This document shows positions 23,640 to 34,392 of a stretch of 64,000 nucleotides of DNA, one piece after another (position 1 is the first letter of the stretch; the number at the start of each line of letters is the position of its first letter). The stretch lies in contig OY288241.1 of NCBI GenBank assembly GCA_958450325.1, forward strand, positions 54,446,078 through 54,510,077, in the 5' to 3' direction. The notes beneath the pieces are model-generated. The model did no database searches and was not told where the DNA came from. It worked only from the letters and a program-made list of their open reading frames with translations. The stretch comes from Agrostemma githago (taxonomy: Eukaryota > Streptophyta > Magnoliopsida > Caryophyllales > Caryophyllaceae). The position numbers and the translations under genes were made by a program.

Positions 23640-26600
23640 CTAACAAGTCATCCTCGATAAGAAGGATTTGTCCTTGTCACTAAGTCCGATTTGGTTTTTA
23701 TACATAATGAATCTAACAATTTCACTTTTAATCTCTTTTATTACAAATTCAGGTCTCTTGATACTAGCTTCGTGTTTGGCCTGATTTCGTTGTCTCCAAA
23801 TGTGGTAGATGACCGCATTGATGGCACTGTTTTTTATTTCCCTTTGTAGTTTAGTGCTCTTAAACCTTTTCCTCCATATAACATTCATCAAAAAAACAAC
23901 CTTTAGCTGCAGCCAATTCGCGATCCCGAGAATGATTTAACGACTGTACCTGCACCCACAAAACAGATGCATTTGATCTTCAACCTGCAGCAAACAAAGA
24001 TGACACCGTGCATCAGTTATCAGGTTCATTTGCAGCAGCTTGTCGTTTGTATTCAGAGCTCTGTTTTGCTGAAGCCAACTCATAAAACTGTGTTTAGGAA
24101 CGCTCCATCTGCTCCAAATCATTCTATACCAGTCCACAATGTCCCTTTTCTCCCTCATCCAGGTATATCCCATAGATATAGTGTATGTCGTGCCTTTTGT
24201 ACCCCGCGCATCATCAATACAGCAAGCTTTCAGCCTATCTCGAGTTTTACATATCCTCTTCCAATACCAACTCGAATCCATAGGAGGATCATATGTGCCC
24301 CAATCCCGTTCCTTTAAGTAGGTATGATTAATCCATTGGACCCATAACCTGCTAGGATTATTATCAATCCACCAAGCAAGTTTTCCGATAGCGGCTCTAT
24401 TCCAAATGCTCGACTGTTTTAAGTTCAGACCGCCTTCCTTGTAAGGAGTACATATCTTTGCCCATGACACCATCGGAACTCTTCCTTATTCTGAATTCCT
24501 GTCCCAAAGAAAGTTCCTACAAATGACATCAATTCGCTTCAAAACAACGCTAGGTAAGATGAAAATAGTGGCCCAATAGTTATGTAATGTGGAAAGAACA
24601 GCCTTAACTAGCACAAGTCTTCCTGCGTAGCTTAGTTTCCTGCTCCCAAGCCGCCTGATCCTCTCAACGACTTTCTCGATCAAAGGATGACAATCCTTTA
24701 TATTCAGCTTAGTTGGTTTGATAGGAATCCCAAGGTATCCGAAAGGCATTTGGCCTTCTTTACACCCCGAGATATGAATGATATCCTGCTTTATATGCTA
24801 TTTGACTCCGTTAAAGTACACATTCGATTTTCCTTTGCTCATCATTAGTCCAGAAGCCTTAGAGAACGTGGATAATGTTCTTAGCAAAACCATCATGGAA
24901 TTAATATCTCTTTTACTGAACAGGAACAAATTATCTGCAAACATAAGACAAGAGAGTCTCATAGGCTTACAGAGAGGATGAAAATTAAATTCCATAGTTG
25001 AAGTTGTGAACTAAAGCAGTCTGGTGAGGTAGTCCATGCAAAGAGTAAACAACAGAGGGGATAACGGGTCCCCTTGCCTAAGACCTCTGCCCCCTTTGAA
25101 GAAACCGAAAGAATCTCCATTCAGGTTAAGAGAATAGGTAGCCCATTCCACCGTGTCATATGCCTTTTGGAGATCAATTTTGAATAGACATCTTGGGGAA
25201 GCAGACTTCCTATTGTATAATCTGACCAAATCCTGACAGATTAGAATGTTTTCAATAATGCTTCTTCCAGAGATAACCCCCCCCCCCCCCTGAACTGGCG
25301 ATATAATGTCAGGCAAGACTTTGCTAAGTCTCTTGCATAGCAGCTTCGAGATGCATTTGTATAAAACGTTGCAGCAGGCAATGGGTCTGAATTGTAAGAC
25401 AGAAGTTGGCCTAGTGACCTTCGGTATAAGGGTCACCGCTGTAGTATTTAGCTGTTTTAACAGCCTCCCTGAATTGAAAAAGTCATGAATAGCTGCACAA
25501 ATATCATTACCAATAATATGCCATGCGTCTTTGAAGAATTTGCTCGAGAATCCATCTGGACCCGGAGCTTTATCGTTAGGGATACTGAAAATCGTCTCCT
25601 TTATCTCCTCATCAGTAATGGGTGAGATGAGGATTTGCTGATGTTCATCAGTACTGCACTTGCCAAAGTCAATAACCTTGCCATGAACAGATTCAGTCTG
25701 ACTATTCTTGCCCAGAAGGTCTTCCTAGTACCTCAAGAAGCTTTGTTGAATATGCTCTTTCTCCTTGTAAAGAACCCCATGTTGATCCTCTATAGCGGAC
25801 ACCATGTTCCTGGTTCGCCTAGTCTTTAGTGCTCCATGGAAATAAGAACTATTAGCATCACCCTCCTGAATCCACTTGATTTTAGCTTTTTGTTGTAAAA
25901 ATTCCTGACATGCCTGATCAAGTTGTACGTAATCTTTATGCGCGTCATATTCTTCCTGCCTCAGTCTCAAATCAGTCGGGTTCCTCATCAGTTCAGTTTG
26001 TTTCTGCAGCGGCAGCAGCTGTGCAATGTTCGTTTTATTTTCGATATCCGCAAACTGATCTCTATTCAGCGCTTTCAAGGGTTGTTTCAAACTTTGAAGC
26101 TTCTTAATCACTTGAAACATAAAATGCCTTTTAAATTGAACCTCCCATTTCTCTTGAATAATTCTCTCAAATTTTGGACTCCTACTCCACATATTATAAT
26201 ATTTAAAGGCCCTTTTGGTTCTACTTGAGACAACAGCTTCCCGGAGTAAACAAGAGGTGTGATCAAAAGTACCTTCAGGCAGAAAGTGAGCTCTTGTCTT
26301 AGGAAACGTTTGAATCCACTCCTCATTCACTAGGCACCTGTCAAGTCTGTTGTATACTTGATCCCTTGGCTGCTGCTTATTATTCCACGTAAACAGTGCA
26401 CCCTCTGCAGGGCAATCTAACAGCTCACATCTATCGATAACAGTTTGGAATGGTGCTGCTTCAGCAGGATCAAAGGCTCCTCCAAGCCTTTCCTCCGCGC
26501 TTAGCACACAATTAAAGTCTCCTCCTATTAACCACGGCCCCTGAATTTGACCCGCTAAGTTCTCTAACTCCTTCCATAAACTTTCCCTTTCCACAATTTT

Positions 26601-26939
26601 ATTAAAACCATACACCATAGTCATCTCAAAGCTCAACCCATATTGAATGTCATGAACCTTCACATGAATCAGCTGAGAAGTATAAATAACAGGCTGTATA
26701 TTGCATTTGCTATGATCCTAGACAACCAAAATCCTCCCCCCATTATGCAGATGTGAATTTGATGTCATACTCCACGAGGAAAAAATGGAATTGATCACTT
26801 TATTTTGATTATTAGGCTTAATCTTAGTTTCAAGTAAACCAAACATACCTACATTATTGTCATGTAAAAGCTTATTTATTACCTTTTGCTTATTCCTTCT
26901 ATTCATACCCCGAACGTTCCAAAATCCTATCGTAATCAT
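23640..26939 (-). pseudogene. LINE ORF2: endonuclease, reverse transcriptase, zf-RVT
   Basis: Minus-strand order: AP-like endonuclease start (G-F-W-N-V-R-G-M-N, 26939-26718; L-L-E-T-K), then G-G-D-F-N-C-V-L (26663-25725); RT (25436-24486) with P-I-A-C-C-N-V-L-Y-K, F-K-I-D-L-Q-K-A-Y-D, G-L-R-Q-G-D-P-L-S-P; then a C-terminal zf-RVT region with C-H-L-C ... H-L-F-C (24473-23640). The catalytic block reads F-A-D-N, not F-A-D-D, near 24930, so the second metal-binding Asp is lost. A C14 run (25277-25290) lies at a frame disturbance in the P-x-Q-G motif, and about 40 residues are missing between the first catalytic motif and the G-D-P-L-S-P block. The start ATG overlaps the ORF1 stop as ATGA. Confidence 0.88.
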
Positions 26940-28174
26940 GAGGAAAGCGCTAAGTTAGTAACCCTTTCCCTCAATTCATCCTTTTCAGCACTTCCTGTTA
27001 GCTTTTGAAGATACGAAGGACTAGTAGGAATCCTCGAGTCCTCAACACCTTGCTTAGAAGGTGAAGACTGGATGACCCCCAGGGGAGGGAAATCACCCAA
27101 TTCCTTCTCAGCTAGGCTCTCTTCAGTAGCATTCTTTGAACTTTCAATGGCCATTTCTCTAACCTGTTCTGACGCTTGCTTAACCAGGATCTTTGGCTTC
27201 CAAATTTTCCTCTCTTGAGGTTTCGAACCATCTGATCTTTTGACATATCTACAGTCATCCTTAGAATGACCCAATTTACGACATACCTGACAAAGGACTG
27301 GCTTCCATTCATAGTCGGCCTCAATGGTGACCCGAGTCTCCTGCTCATCAAAAAAGTGGATGAAATGCGGCAAATCCTGCCCAATTCTAGCCTCTATCAT
27401 CACTCTAGCAAAGCCTAGTCTGGTTTTATTAGCCGTAGCATCATCTTTTTGAACAAACTTCCCAACTAGACTAGTAATTTTTTCAAGACTTGCACCCCAA
27501 AATTTGAGAGGCAATTTGTTTAAGCAAACCCATATTGGCACTTGATGTACGTCCTCTTTTTCCAACTTAGCCTCTTGAGTCCATGGCCTGATCACCACCG
27601 ATTTGTTGTCAAAAAGGAAATAGCCACTTTGTTGAACTGCTTGTTTCATATCCAACGTAGTAAATCTAACCAAAAAACCCCATTAGGCAAGAAAGAAATC
27701 TTGTCAATGGAGTGTTTAGCCCATATTCTTTTCAAAAATCCTTTCATAACCTGCCATGGAGGGTTAGCTCCAACGACAAAACCAAATACAGCATTTTGCC
27801 AGTAGTTCAGTTCGTCTTGAACGTCCTCCTTTGTCAGTTTTAGCAATGGAGCTGGAGTATCTTCTACTATTGTTTCAGGGATTACTTTCCACCCCTGAAT
27901 TGTCATCCATGGTGCACCATGATCCTCCTGTTCACGTTCAATTTTATCCACTTCATCCTGTATCGTTTCAACGAATCCATCATCATCCGAGTTCAGGTCA
28001 TATGGTGGAATACCCATCATTTCTTGCATTGAACGTTCCTTCATAACTTCATCTAAATTGGGTTTCTTCGATATTGCCTTGTCCAATTTGTCCTCCTTCC
28101 TACCGTTGATACTCTTCTTCTTTGATTGCCTTTGTGTGATGTTCCTTAGTTGGGGAGAGCGTGACGAAGATCCT
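26936..28174 (-). pseudogene. LINE ORF1: DUF4283 and CCHC nucleic-acid-binding protein
   Basis: The minus-strand frame entering at 28174 is polar and acidic, then enters a DUF4283-type domain (W-Q-N-A-V-F-G-F-V-V-G). A frameshift near 27660 moves into the frame 27673-26936, which completes the domain and ends with a zf-CCHC_4 knuckle C-Q-V-C-R-K-L-G-H-S-K-D-D-C. Plant L1 ORF1 proteins bind element RNA. The stop TGA overlaps the ORF2 start by ATGA, an arrangement that fits termination-reinitiation. Confidence 0.85.
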
Positions 28175-28189
28175 TTAACCAAGGAACTC

Positions 28190-29317
28190 AATTCTCTCAA
28201 GGACCTCATCCTTTCTACTTTGGTCCTCCTCCTCAACCATGCAATGAGGGATTTTATCCTCAATTCAATCGAAGGCAACATCCACCTAACTTTGGCAATG
28301 TCCCACTTTCTTCTATGAATGACATTCGAAGAACACTCAAATTCTTAATGGAGAAGAATGCATCTAATCAGGCTAGGATCGAGGCACTAGAAGCACGAGC
28401 TACATCTCGAGTCAGGTATTCTGAAAACCCGACACCTCCTTTCATAGAGCTTCAGTTAATGCCGTGAGAGTGGTGACCAATGAGAAGTCTGAACAAAATT
28501 TTAACGAACAAGCATGCCATGCTCACCCCTCAAATCCTAGTGCCGGTGGATGTATAGTCGAAGACGTGACGGAACGAACAATGAGAGACCCCACTAAATA
28601 TCTAGTTGGCGATCTAAGTCACGTGATTGAGCAAATTTTGATTAAAGAAATGAACTCGATTTCAAGGATCGACGTACCACCTTTGCCTTATGTGTCACAT
28701 GCCTCCCCAAGCAAAATGAATATGGAGAGCATCACATTCACAGATTTACTTGAGAACCATGAAACAAGCTTCTCTACACCAAATCCTTCCGAGTATATCC
28801 CAGATATCATTTTGAATTACACCAAGAATGAGGAAACTCCTATCTCACCAAGAGTCACCCCGAAGGTTACTATTCCTATCAAGGTAGGTGACCCCGGAAC
28901 CTTCTTCATTCCATGTTCCATTGATAATGTTCAAATACACCGAGCCTTCTAGGTGCAGATATCAATCTTATTCCCCTAGTTATCGCCCAAACTATCAACA
29001 TCAACAATATGGTGTATTTCCAATTGAATGTTCAAATGGCCGATGGATCTACCAAAGAGCCGGTGGGACTTGCTCAAAATCTAATGGTCAAAGTAGGAAC
29101 CTTGCATATACCCACCGATTTGTTATTCTAGATATGCCCGTGGAGGAGCGCAGTCCTATCTTTATTAGGACGACCTTTCTTGGCCACATGAGGAGTGCTA
29201 TTGATTTTAAGAGAGGTAGATTGTCCTTCAATGTCGCCAATAGCGTCATGCAATTTGTATTGCCCACTTTTCTACCGGACATTTCTTTTATTGGAGAAGT
29301 TTAGAGTAAAATGGTGG
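28190..29317 (+). pseudogene. Element E gag end and protease remnant
   Basis: After the LINE's TSD the Gag C-terminal region continues: a polar F-Y-F-G-P-P-P stretch, then a coiled coil (F-L-M-E-K-N-A-S-N-Q-A-R-I-E-A-L-E). Frame 28464-28952 leads into an Athila-type aspartic protease: F-F-I-P-C-S-I-D-N. A small deletion and frameshift near 28950 removed the catalytic D of the D-L-G-A motif; the rest (I-P-T-D-F-V-I-L-D-M) is readable in frame 28888-29304. Element 2 interrupts at 29323 and the sequence resumes at 40935. Confidence 0.75.
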
Positions 29318-29662
29318 AGTTATGATAAGTGTAGTTTGTAGTGCTTATTTTACTGTGTTTTGGTCCCATTTTCCTTGCGGAATCGCTCCTTGGGAGCGGT
29401 TCATGGGCTACTTATGCTTCCTCTAGCTCGTTTCAGGTTCCCGAGACCATTCGTGAAGAGTTGGAGTGATTCCGACTCAATACATACACCTTTTCGGAGC
29501 CAACGAAGCGGAGGAACGATCACTCGATGCCTTGGATTCGACCCCGAGACCTTGGGACCCAATCCCGAGCCTCCGAGACCCGATCTCAAGTCCCGAGAAT
29601 CGACGAGAAACCCATGAGGGCAAGGAGGGACCAAAAAGCTCTTAAGGGAGGCCTACAAGACC

Positions 29663-29809
29663 CATCCCGATCGGGAAGGCCTCAAACCCGATCGGGATGA
29701 GGTGCACAAAGGACGTAGCCACTGTGAAGCATTCCCGATCGGGATCACATATTCCCGATCGGGAAAGTGGAAGTTTCCCGATCGGGATTTCCCATTCCCG
29801 ATCGGGAAT
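29663..29809 (+). repeat. TCCCGATCGGGA palindrome array in element 2 LTR
   Basis: Six copies of the perfect 10- to 12-bp palindrome (T)CCCGATCGGG(A). The first two form a 13-bp inverted repeat with an 11-nt loop (29663-29699), the same nested layout as in element 1. The right LTR has five copies (39637-39763) after a 20-bp deletion. Confidence 0.9.
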
Positions 29810-29872
29810 GACCCAGTTACAGCTCCGCCTTGTTTCTTTTATTCCTCTCACTTACGGAACCCTATAAATACT

Positions 29873-29880
29873 TCCCTCTT
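29873..29880 (+). promoter_or_regulatory. TATA box of element 2 LTR
   Basis: TATAAATA 64 bp after the palindrome array. The copy in the 3' LTR is at 39817-39824. Confidence 0.7.
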
Positions 29881-30978
29881 GTATTGTTTATGGATCTTAC
29901 CTTACCCTAGACTCTCTTAGGCCTCTCTTAAGATTTGTAAACCCTAATTAATCTCTCTTAATCTTTAGTTAATCCATAGTTAATCTTAGTTTAATCTAGT
30001 TATAAGTAGTTCTTGTATTAAGAAGTTGCTTGAAGACTCATCCAAGATTGACAACCTTGGAGATTATTTGGGTTTCTTATTTATGCAAGATTTCATCTTT
30101 TCCTTCATCTTGTGTTGGTATAATCTTTCTTTTCTCTTGTTTATTGTTATTTACTCAAGTTTGAATCTTTACTTAGTGTTCTTGTCATTGTTCTTGATAA
30201 TGGATGTTTGGATTGTGATGTGGTTTTCTCTTGTTGTTGTTAGTTTATCTTTGATTATGAGTGAGTAGATTACTTGTGGGTTAGTAGGGGATTAAGGGTA
30301 GAATATGGGTTATTAGGGTTTGATTAGGGGTAAAGGATGAATCTTTGTTGTTAGTCACATACTTGGCACACCATGTGTTTGTTGAAATGCTTGTTTGAGT
30401 TGTAGTGGCCATGCTTCTCATGCTAGTTTTCCTCTACTCATTGTTTGTCTTGTTTGTGGTCATGTTGAGGATAGTGTTGAGGATAGTCTAAGTTGAGAGA
30501 GCCCGAACATACCTCGATTAGAGTCTAAGTTGCGAGAGCCCGGACTCACCTTGACATCGGTCTAAGTTGCGAGAGCCCGGACCGACTCTAGCACTAGGAG
30601 ACACCCATACCCATGACCAACCCGATCACCCTACTATTCTTATGAACCCGACCTAACCCACTTTCTTTCCATATTTGATTCATCTTGTTAGCTAGTCATC
30701 ATTTCCTTTAGTTTGCTAGTTAGTTTGATTATTAGCATTGTTTGGTTTTGTTTTAGCCTAGTTCATCATTAGTCTAGTTTTTACCTCTCCTCCACAATAG
30801 TTTTCCATTTATTGTTTCTTTGTGTTTGTTTGGTGATTTAGTCTCATTTTAGGCCGAGTTAGTCTAAACCTTGCAATACCGTCTCCGTGGACACGACCCG
30901 ACTTACCCTAACTACCGTTAGGTGCTAGTTGGTTTATTTATTTGGTGGCGGGATCCACGACAAATCCCACCATCAATT

Positions 30979-30997
30979 TGGCGCCGTTGCCGGGGAC
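30979..30997 (+). promoter_or_regulatory. Primer binding site, tRNA-Asp, element 2
   Basis: TGGCGCCGTTGCCGGGGAC, three bases after the LTR end, complementary to the 3' end of plant tRNA-Asp. The leader to the gag start (31194) contains a perfect 7-bp stem CCTAGTG/CACTAGG with a 9-nt loop at 31141-31163. Confidence 0.92.
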
Positions 30998-31193
30998 GGT
31001 GCATTGTTTAGACTTTGTTTGCTTATATCTAGACTTAGTTACCCTCCTTTGTGCCCTTCTATCATCTCTTGTGAATATTCTCTAGTTTTCTCTTGCTTTC
31101 TTTTCTCTTTGTCTCTAGTTGTGCTTGTTTATTGTCGTTACCTAGTGCCCATAAAACACTAGGTGTTCTCACGTTTGTTCTAGTGTGTAGTGT

Positions 31194-33488
31194 ATGCCTA
31201 GGCGGGGAGGCGAATCCTTTCTCTTTAATCCAGAGCCGGAGAGGCTTTTTCGAGCTTTTCGCCAACGGACGATTAACCGGGTTAGGATCTCTCAACCAAG
31301 TGCAAGCAATACCCATCAAGAGCAAGCTCAAGGAAGCGATATTGAGGAAGCATCTCGAGAGACGGCCGAAGGGAATTTCACCAATCCCTTTGGAGATTCT
31401 AGTCCTAGCTCCCCTTCTACATCTACTTCAACTCCGTCTACACCATCTTCTCCCTTACATCCAATAATGCCAAAATTTTCCTCTCACTCTACATTCACGG
31501 AAGACGTCTTGCCGGGACCCAATGCTCTACCGGCCGCTTTTGCCGGAAATTTTACGGCCAAGACTCACTTCATACAACTTGTGGAAAGGAATCAATTTAG
31601 TGGTTTGCCCACCGAAGACCCGCACCAACATATGGAGACCTTCTCCGATTATTGTGACGCTATATCTCAACCCGGGGTTACTCAAGATCAAATTCGTTGG
31701 GTACTCTTCCCGTTTTCTCTTATTGGAAAAGCGAAGCAATGCATTAAGAGTCTCGATAGGGCAACCATGGGCATCGACACTTGGAAAAAGCTTGCATTGG
31801 CATTCTACCAAACTTTCTACCCTCCGGAGAAGACTAATTTGCTTAGGGCCTCCATCACCGGTTTCCAACAATGGGATGAAGAGAGCCTATATGAAGCTTG
31901 GGAGCGGTTTAAGTCTTTGGTTAGATCGTGCCCCCATCATGGACTTTCACAATGGTTCTTGGTCCAACAATTTTGGAACGGTCTTTATGAGGACTCAAGA
32001 ACTATACTTAACATGGGCTCCAATGGTAGGTTTACCGAGGTCGATGATGACCAAACATGGGCGAGAATCGAAGAGATGGCGGTGCATAATTCGCAATATT
32101 CAAGGCCTAGGAAGGCAAATCGAGGAGGTAGGCACGAGGTTGATGCTATTACTCAATTAAGCATTGACCTTGCAGCCCAATTGAAGACACATATGGAGAC
32201 CATTGACAAGAAGCTCCAAGGCCACCTCACTCAAGTTCAAAGCATTGGTTCCTCCAACCAAGCCTCAATTCATGAAGTGAATGCTTTGAGTTTTGCACCT
32301 CCTTTGCCTTATTATGGCATGTGTGACACTTGTGGAATCGTTGGTCATGACCCTATGCATTGTCGAGGGAGTATTGAGCAAGTGAATGCTTTTCAAGCGT
32401 TCAAGCAAGGTGCCTCCTACTCTAATCAATACCAAGCTTCCAATCAAGTCCCTCAACAACAAGCTTTTCAACACCAACAACAACATCGTCCTTATGTTCC
32501 ACCTCCCTTAAGGGACAACAACCAAGGTTATCAAGGCAACTCAAGGCCCTTTAACAACTTCAAGCAAAATAACCAAGGTACCTTCCACAACAACAATCAA
32601 GGGTTCCAACAAGGGAACTTCAATCAAGGCGGTTTCCAAGGAAACCAAAACTTACAAAGACAGCAAAACCACAACAATGGCCTTAATCAAGGCAATTCTC
32701 ATGGGTTCCAAGGGAACCATCAACAACAAGCAACTCAAGCTAACCGTCAAGAAAGCAAGCCTAGGAGTCGATCTCCTATTCATGATTACGGTTCTCCATT
32801 AGCCCTCACCAATACTCCGCATAATCCACAATCTCCAACTCATGATTTCGACATTCAAAAATCTATGTTAGAGATGCAAAGGGGTCAAATGGAGATGTCA
32901 AAGAATCAACAAGAGTTCTATGCTTATTTTCAAGGGGAAAACGCGACAAGAGATGCCCGTATGAAGATGCTTGAAACTCAAGTATCTCAACTTGCTTCGG
33001 GGAGCTCCTCAAGACAAAAAGGACAACTACCTTCTCAAGGCGAAACACCGAAATTTGAGCATGTAAATGCCATCACCACAAGGAGAGGTACAACTTATGA
33101 CTCCCCTCCATTCCCTAGTGAGCAAGAGCCAATGCAAGAACCGACAAATAAAATGGCATCTCCAATGCAAGAAAGCTCAAGTCTTGATAATCCAATAGAG
33201 GAGCAAGTCCTATGGGAGGTTGAGAAACCCCAACAAGACAAGCTTCCCCCACTTCAAGCAAAAGACAAGGGAAAAAGGAAAGTGTCATTTGAAGAGTCCA
33301 CCCCGATTGAGCAAAATAAATACCAAATCAAGTTGCCTTTCCCATCAAGGCAAATGAAGACTAAGGTGGACACTCAATACGACAAGTTCCTTAACATTGT
33401 GAAGAAGTTGGATGTGAGTGTCCCATTCACCGAGCTACTTTACCCAAATCCCGGCATATGGAAAATTTATGAGAGAAATCTTGGCTAG
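31194..33488 (+). CDS. Element 2 Gag (764 codons)
   Basis: Starts at ATG 31194 (M-P-R-R-G-G-E-S). Residues 1-90 are a Ser/Pro-rich head. About 110-300 form the Retrotrans_gag capsid domain (F-S-G-L-P-T-E-D-P-H-Q-H, W-E-R-F-K-S-L, C-P-H-H-G). A CCHC zinc knuckle C-D-T-C-G-I-V-G-H-D-P-M-H-C lies at 32322-32363. About 400-530 is Asn/Gln-rich low-complexity sequence. About 560-605 is a coiled coil (M-L-E-M-Q-R-G-Q-M-E-M) homologous to element 1's ORF. The frame then runs into the protease N-terminus and is lost after V-P-F-T-E-L-L because of one extra T near 33437; the protease continues in the +1 frame. Gag forms virus-like particles and binds genomic RNA. Confidence 0.9.
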   Translation: MPRRGGESFLFNPEPERLFRAFRQRTINRVRISQPSASNTHQEQAQGSDIEEASRETAEGNFTNPFGDSSPSSPSTSTSTPSTPSSPLHPIMPKFSSHSTFTEDVLPGPNALPAAFAGNFTAKTHFIQLVERNQFSGLPTEDPHQHMETFSDYCDAISQPGVTQDQIRWVLFPFSLIGKAKQCIKSLDRATMGIDTWKKLALAFYQTFYPPEKTNLLRASITGFQQWDEESLYEAWERFKSLVRSCPHHGLSQWFLVQQFWNGLYEDSRTILNMGSNGRFTEVDDDQTWARIEEMAVHNSQYSRPRKANRGGRHEVDAITQLSIDLAAQLKTHMETIDKKLQGHLTQVQSIGSSNQASIHEVNALSFAPPLPYYGMCDTCGIVGHDPMHCRGSIEQVNAFQAFKQGASYSNQYQASNQVPQQQAFQHQQQHRPYVPPPLRDNNQGYQGNSRPFNNFKQNNQGTFHNNNQGFQQGNFNQGGFQGNQNLQRQQNHNNGLNQGNSHGFQGNHQQQATQANRQESKPRSRSPIHDYGSPLALTNTPHNPQSPTHDFDIQKSMLEMQRGQMEMSKNQQEFYAYFQGENATRDARMKMLETQVSQLASGSSSRQKGQLPSQGETPKFEHVNAITTRRGTTYDSPPFPSEQEPMQEPTNKMASPMQESSSLDNPIEEQVLWEVEKPQQDKLPPLQAKDKGKRKVSFEESTPIEQNKYQIKLPFPSRQMKTKVDTQYDKFLNIVKKLDVSVPFTELLYPNPGIWKIYERNLG

Positions 33489-34392
33489 GAAGAGATCCAT
33501 CGACAAGGAAGAGACCATCGCGTTCACAAGGGTGGTGAGCGAGCTCATTCAAGGTTCTACGCTTCCAAAGTTGAAGGATCCGGGTAGATTTTTGATCCCT
33601 TGCACCATAGGGCACTACAAGATCGAAAGAGCATTATGCGATTTGGGTGCGAGTGTGAGCATCATCCCTTATTCTATTTGTTGCCGACTTAGGATGAAGG
33701 AGCTTAAAAGTACTTCTATCACGCTCCAAATGGCCGATAGTTCATTCAACCGACCATTGGGGATGCTAGAGGATGTGCCGGTGAGAATCGGTAAGTTCTT
33801 CATTCCGGTTGACTTCATCGTGCTCGATATCCGGGAAGATGCAATCACTCCCATTATTCTTGGGCGCCCATTTCTACACACCGCCGGTGCTATGATCGAT
33901 GTGAAGAATGGTAGGATCACCTTCGAGTTAGGCGAAGAGAAGTTAGTGTTTGACCTCCAAGGTAACACTTCGCCTACTAATGATGAGTCATGCAATATGA
34001 TCCAAGCCACTAAAGACATCGATCTAGGGGGAGAATCGGGACAAAGCTTGGACAAGAACTCTTGTGAACTTGAGGATGATGACTCCGAGAGTGGAGAGGA
34101 TGAGTGCCCATTTCATGGGCTTGATGACAAGTTGAAAAGCATGGAGAAGGATGAACCTCCCTTGGGGCCACATGAGGACCGGTGGACGTTTGGGTATATC
34201 CCCAAAGACCAAAAGTACAAGTTCAAGTCGTTGAACTTGAAAGATCGGGATGCCCCGGGAACGTCAAGGCAAGGCCATGAAGAGCCTTGGTATGTGGTTG
34301 GTTATATCTCGAGCTTGATTGAAGACTTTGCTAGGGCCTTCGACTTGTTCCTTCGTGCCCTTGATGGAGATGGAACTAGTTTTGGTTGTTGA
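33418..34392 (+). CDS. Element 2 aspartic protease and C-terminal extension
   Basis: This frame overlaps the end of gag and is best read as the gag-pro continuation displaced by a one-base insertion; its own first ATG is probably not used. It carries the Athila/gypsy retropepsin: F-L-I-P-C-T-I-G, the active site D-L-G-A-S with Asp codon at 33640, then D-F-I-V-L-D and P-I-I-L-G-R-P-F-L with the flap and C-terminal Gly motif. After about residue 200 comes an acidic linker (D-D-D-S-E-S-G-E-D-E). In complete Athila elements RT would follow; here the frame stops at 34392 with no RT. The catalytic residues look intact. Retropepsins act as dimers and cleave the Gag polyprotein. Confidence 0.85.
   Translation: MSHSPSYFTQIPAYGKFMREILARKRSIDKEETIAFTRVVSELIQGSTLPKLKDPGRFLIPCTIGHYKIERALCDLGASVSIIPYSICCRLRMKELKSTSITLQMADSSFNRPLGMLEDVPVRIGKFFIPVDFIVLDIREDAITPIILGRPFLHTAGAMIDVKNGRITFELGEEKLVFDLQGNTSPTNDESCNMIQATKDIDLGGESGQSLDKNSCELEDDDSESGEDECPFHGLDDKLKSMEKDEPPLGPHEDRWTFGYIPKDQKYKFKSLNLKDRDAPGTSRQGHEEPWYVVGYISSLIEDFARAFDLFLRALDGDGTSFGC

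Larger units (their letters stand above)
23581..28174 (-). mobile_element. L1-type LINE inserted in element E gag
   Basis: 4594 bp on the minus strand, flanked by the 15-bp duplication TTAACCAAGGAACTC (23566-23580 and 28175-28189). A poly(A) tail appears as a T run at 23581. It holds ORF1 with DUF4283 and CCHC domains and ORF2 with endonuclease, RT and zf-RVT-type C-terminal domains. The 5' end lies inside or just before ORF1, so a short 5' truncation is possible. Several stops and an RT deletion make it inactive. Confidence 0.93.
29323..30975 (+). repeat. 5' LTR of element 2
   Basis: 1653 bp from TGATAAGTG to CCACCATCA. Palindrome array 29663-29809, TATA box 29873-29880. Three repeats of a ctaagttg(c)gagagcccg segment lie near 30488-30575. 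The homologous region is present in the LTR of element 1. Confidence 0.95.

Noticed and set aside
23967..28318. Plus-strand frames within the LINE region (23967-24317, 27542-27805, 28058-28318)
   Set aside because: They are antisense shadows of the minus-strand LINE ORFs, or cross its TSD.
7923..30997. tRNA-like sequence
   Set aside because: Only the 3' 18 bases of tRNA-Asp are matched, exactly beside LTR ends; these are primer sites, not tRNA genes.
33418..33488. Programmed +1 frameshift between gag and protease in element 2
   Set aside because: One extra T in the gag/protease join, with clean continuation in the shifted frame and no slippery site or downstream structure, fits a simple insertion better.
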